Origin: a virus
Reading direction: 5' to 3' (one strand)
Virus record (IMG/VR): IMGVR_UViG_3300022916_000027
Span: 1 to 47,959 of that record
DNA: 47,959 bases
Below are positions 44,980 through 47,959 of the stretch, one piece after another. The translations under genes and the position numbers were made by a program. The stretch's first letter is position 1. Each line of letters starts with the position of its first letter. The notes beneath the pieces were generated by a model. It searched no databases and had not been told where the DNA came from. It worked only from the letters and a program-made list of their open reading frames with translations.

Positions 44980-47959
44980 TACCTTCTCCCTTCGAGATAC
45001 GAGATCCTTGCTTCATTCCTCTGCGTCTTCGCTTCTAGCGCCTCAACTTTCTTCATCAAGTCCTGGATGATTATTGCCTGCGCCATCATCATATCATGGC
45101 CGCTAAATGTTTCCCGCTCCGCTTCTCCTGGCCTGAGAACTTCCGACACTTGGACGAATTCATCCGCCATCGGGCCGACTTTGATGTCTTCCTTATTCTC
45201 AGGACTTCGCCACTGATAATTATAAATATCAAAGCGTTGAAATGCTTTCCATACATCAATACGGCGCTGCCCTCGAAAAAGCTTCAAATTTTTCTTAAGC
45301 GCTCTCGCTGAGCTAACCGAGAAGGTAGCTTCGCCCGCATCAATCTCAGAGTAGCTAGCCCCATTATTAATGCGGAAGTCGTGTGCATTTGTAGTTGTTC
45401 CACCGATAGCTACACTTCCCCCACCAGCAAACCGATGAGTCTTAGCTACTCCCGCCGACGAGACAGACAGCTCAAAATTCGCACCGTTCTCCGCTGCCCC
45501 CTGCGCTTTCCAAACCATACTACCCACAACAGTATTTCCAGTACCAGCAAGAATAGCGTCAATAGCTAATCCCTGCTCGTCCGCGATATTATCACTATAG
45601 ACAGATCGCTCAACTACGTTCGCGCCTGTGCCTTCTATAGTATTTACAGTGGTTGCGCCCAAGCCACCATAACCAACTATATCATACGCTCCCGTTGATC
45701 CTTGAATCTTTCCTTTTTTTACATAAAAGTTCCCGCCCGCTTTTATTCTAATCTGCACAGTGTCTTGATTAGCAAACTCAATAATATCCGAACCAGATGC
45801 TTCAAACACCAAACTGTTGCCTGTTGAACCGTCAACTAAATCATCATCTTGCCCAGTCAAAGCAACGATACCATAACCACCGCTGTTCGCTAAATGAAGC
45901 TGTGCAAGACTATCCTGAGCCGTTTGTACTAAGATCTTCTGATCATTGACGTTATTATATAAATGAAGATCTGCTTGCGGTCCGCTCGTCCCCATGCCTA
46001 CCGGAAGACCAATCGGCGTCGAGATCGAAACGGGCGTCTCCCCTGTTCTCCTAAAAGTCAGAAAGGAGTTCCAAGAACTTCCTGTATCGTCCCCAGCAGC
46101 AATAACCAGGTTACTTCCTGCCGCTTGTAGCTTCCAATTCTTTTCATTCGACACTTCATCCGTCTCATAAAGCTGCACGATAGGAGCAGAGGACCGAGTC
46201 AAGAAGTCACCAAAGACAGTAAGCTCTGGATTATCCACAAAAGCAGAGACGGATACATCCGTCGTGTTTACAAACACCTTTGTATTGAAAGCAGCCAAAG
46301 CTGGCTCTGTCCCACTCCTTGTTATCACCAAAGCACTTGTGGAGTCCGCCGCATCATCCTCCCAAGCGGTTATCTTAAATCTATCTTTCGCACTTCCAAC
46401 TGTCCATAGCTTCTCATCAGCGTCTCCGTCTGCGTCATATAACTTAAGTCTAGGATCGTTGCTATCTATCCCAATCGCGTCTCTCGACACCACCGCCTCA
46501 TCCAGCGTCCCTCCATCTCTCCCGCCGAAGAAGTGATAAGAGGAAGGAAACTCCATCTTCGCAACAACCGCACCGGTTCGAGGAACAGTCATGAAAGTGT
46601 CCGTTGCTGTTCCCGCTGTATTAACGGCAAACCAGTCAAGCTGCCCAGCATCTGCACTTAGCTGCCACCAAAGCTCATTCGCAGGAGCACCAACCTCGTA
46701 TAAATTAAACTGCGGAGTCGTTGTCTCCAGAGAAACATCCCCAGTTACGGACAACTCCGTCGTCAGCGTCGGCCCAGCGGAAGCAATATATAGATGCGTA
46801 AGCCCAACAACTGTTCCCCCTGTTATCGCCACGGCGTCAGCATCTTGCGTAGACATTGTTCCAAGACCTAACGCGGACGCTTCCCAAGTCGGGGCTGTCC
46901 CTGCTCCGTTCGTCGTAAGAACATACCCTGAAGTCGCACCACCAGACGTTACGGCAAGGGCACTTCCATCTCCATAAGGAACAGCTCCAGCTGTCACTGC
47001 CACCCGCGCAAACTCCCCAGTCCCGCTAAAGCCGGCAGAGATCAAAGTATCTAAGCTCGCTCCCGCTACCTGCGCACTCATTGCCGCGCGAGAGTCAGCT
47101 GCAGAGAGACTGACGAAGTCATTACCATCGCCAGCGATAAAGGTATTCAACGTCGGAGTCATCGCCGCAATATTATCTAACTCCGCATCTTGCTGCTGCG
47201 CCCCCAAGGAAGTGCGCGCTGTCGCTCCACTCTCTGCCACCCAGTTAGCACCATCTCCTACGATCACATTACCATCTGTGACCGCCAAGCCTGAAATGTC
47301 TGTCAAGCCAGCGTCAACCGGTTGAGCGCCAAGACTCGTTAGGGCCGTCGCTCCACTCTCCGCCACCCACGTAGCGCCATTCCCAACCGCAATATTCCCA
47401 TCCGTCACCGCGAGATTATGAAGAGCCAGCGCATTCCCAGTCAGCGCCAGCGTTCCAGTGGTAGTAATCGGCCCACCCGTCAGTCCCGCGCCACTCGCCA
47501 CACTCGTTACCGTTCCCGCCCCCGCCGCTGCCATCTGATCCAAGACCCAGATTCTTGTAGTCAGGTCCTGATCCGCAACAGGATCTTCGGAGGAAGAGAT
47601 GAGACCAGTTACAGCTATTCGATTCGTAGTACCAGGTGTGAAGGTCGCCATCGAGACGTGAGAGCCTGTTGCATAAGTCTGAATCTCCATCGTCCCGCCG
47701 ACATTTGCAGCAAAGCGCCACTCATCAGCATCATCATCACATTCATCCGCGCATAACGTTAGAAGGCCTGCATTTGCCTCTGCCGCCGCTATTGTAGTCG
47801 CGCCTGTGTTCGCAATCGTCAGCTTCGCGGGGCCCCACGTTATCGTGCCAGTGGATGCACCAGCAGTATAAAAAGCATGAGTACCATTGACTTGATTATA
47901 ATACGATGCCTCGTCGTTGCTGATATATGTTGGATTATTAGATGAGTTATAGAAAGCAT
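44979..47959 (-). CDS. Giant tail fibre, C-terminal part with S74 chaperone (runs off right edge)
   Basis: No start inside the window; the frame is open to the last base with two bases left over. Read from the edge it begins AFYNSSNNPTYISN, then fibre repeats, with a duplicated 31-residue unit (LAVTDGNxxVGxGAxWVAESGATAxTSLGAQ, 42-residue period). The C-terminal ~110 residues (after SSARALKKNLKLF) are the peptidase S74 intramolecular chaperone, which trimerises the fibre and cleaves itself off. An internal ATG at 47690 is not the real start. Joined with 1-2670 across the junction, the gene would be about 1883 aa. Host-recognition fibre. Confidence 0.92.
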   Translation of the reverse strand, partial: AFYNSSNNPTYISNDEASYYNQVNGTHAFYTAGASTGTITWGPAKLTIANTGATTIAAAEANAGLLTLCADECDDDADEWRFAANVGGTMEIQTYATGSHVSMATFTPGTTNRIAVTGLISSSEDPVADQDLTTRIWVLDQMAAAGAGTVTSVASGAGLTGGPITTTGTLALTGNALALHNLAVTDGNIAVGNGATWVAESGATALTSLGAQPVDAGLTDISGLAVTDGNVIVGDGANWVAESGATARTSLGAQQQDAELDNIAAMTPTLNTFIAGDGNDFVSLSAADSRAAMSAQVAGASLDTLISAGFSGTGEFARVAVTAGAVPYGDGSALAVTSGGATSGYVLTTNGAGTAPTWEASALGLGTMSTQDADAVAITGGTVVGLTHLYIASAGPTLTTELSVTGDVSLETTTPQFNLYEVGAPANELWWQLSADAGQLDWFAVNTAGTATDTFMTVPRTGAVVAKMEFPSSYHFFGGRDGGTLDEAVVSRDAIGIDSNDPRLKLYDADGDADEKLWTVGSAKDRFKITAWEDDAADSTSALVITRSGTEPALAAFNTKVFVNTTDVSVSAFVDNPELTVFGDFLTRSSAPIVQLYETDEVSNEKNWKLQAAGSNLVIAAGDDTGSSWNSFLTFRRTGETPVSISTPIGLPVGMGTSGPQADLHLYNNVNDQKILVQTAQDSLAQLHLANSGGYGIVALTGQDDDLVDGSTGNSLVFEASGSDIIEFANQDTVQIRIKAGGNFYVKKGKIQGSTGAYDIVGYGGLGATTVNTIEGTGANVVERSVYSDNIADEQGLAIDAILAGTGNTVVGSMVWKAQGAAENGANFELSVSSAGVAKTHRFAGGGSVAIGGTTTNAHDFRINNGASYSEIDAGEATFSVSSARALKKNLKLFRGQRRIDVWKAFQRFDIYNYQWRSPENKEDIKVGPMADEFVQVSEVLRPGEAERETFSGHDMMMAQAIIIQDLMKKVEALEAKTQRNEARISYLEGRR
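47196..47414 (-). repeat. Tandem repeat inside the tail fibre gene
   Basis: Two 93-bp units (47322-47414 and 47196-47288), 126-bp period, encoding LAVTDGN..VG.GA.WVAESGATA.TSLGAQ twice. Fibre genes often grow by such unit duplication, and these are sites where recombination between copies could change fibre length. Confidence 0.7.

Noticed and set aside
47690-47690. ATG at 47690 as the start of the right-edge fibre gene
   Set aside because: The frame is open for another 86 codons to the window edge with typical fibre sequence and no SD at this ATG.
1-47959. CRISPR array, tRNA genes, integrase or attachment sites
   Set aside because: No regularly spaced repeats, no cloverleaf-like sequence and no recombinase motif were seen on reading the window.
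1-47959. Diversity-generating retroelement associated with the fibre
   Set aside because: No reverse transcriptase (no YxDD-type protein) and no template/variable repeat pair found.

Overview
The window is almost certainly one essentially complete genome of a tailed double-stranded DNA phage (Caudoviricetes), most likely with a short, podovirus-type tail. It encodes small and large terminase, portal, scaffold, an SU10-like major capsid protein, a head-tail adaptor, a nozzle-like protein, three large putative internal/ejection proteins, a giant tail fibre and a lysis cassette. I see no sheath, tail tube, tape measure, integrase, rRNA or tRNA. The host cannot be named from the sequence. The promoters look like ordinary bacterial sigma70-type promoters and ribosome binding sites are AGGAG-like. 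The genome appears circular or circularly permuted: both ends of the window fall inside one minus-strand tail-fibre gene, and adding a single base at the junction restores the frame (5652 nt, 1883 aa).

Layout: a divergent control region (about 4032-4483) drives two arms. The plus-strand early/replication arm runs from 4484 to 24476. It holds many small accessory genes (4.5-10.1 kb), then a metabolic and recombination block: cytidine deaminase, RecB/Cas4-like nuclease, Sak4-like ATPase and a trypsin-like serine protease. A ParB-domain DNA methyltransferase fusion, a UDG-family A DNA polymerase fusion and a DUF3987-type ATPase/helicase follow. The minus-strand late arm starts at 4031 with a degenerate HAD-like protein, TerS, an exported-looking protein and the tail fibre, which runs through the window junction. 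It continues at the right end with the fibre's C-terminal S74 chaperone, a holin/endolysin cassette, small tail/head proteins, TerL, portal, scaffold, decoration proteins, capsid, adaptor, nozzle, ejection proteins and a 1990-aa polyvalent protein. The two arms converge and overlap at 24421-24476.

Regulation: four promoters (one minus, three plus) share exactly the same boxes, TTGACA-N17-TATATT. A perfect bacterial parS palindrome (4439-4454) lies in the leader of the first early gene. A 23-bp palindrome, CTCTGTTCA-N5-TGAACAGAG, occurs at least eight times across both arms, mostly just ahead of genes. On the minus strand its flank supplies the Shine-Dalgarno sequence, so it may be an operator family or an SD-sequestering RNA hairpin. 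A large inverted repeat (5210-5472) in a gene-free stretch is a candidate replication origin or attenuator.

The most notable gene products are the 1990-aa polyvalent protein (HExxH metallopeptidase plus ADP-ribosyltransferase-like domain, with a likely internal translation start), the phage-encoded S1 protease, the ParB-methyltransferase fusion and the UDG-polymerase fusion. All functions are read from visible motifs and remembered family patterns; no database search was run.
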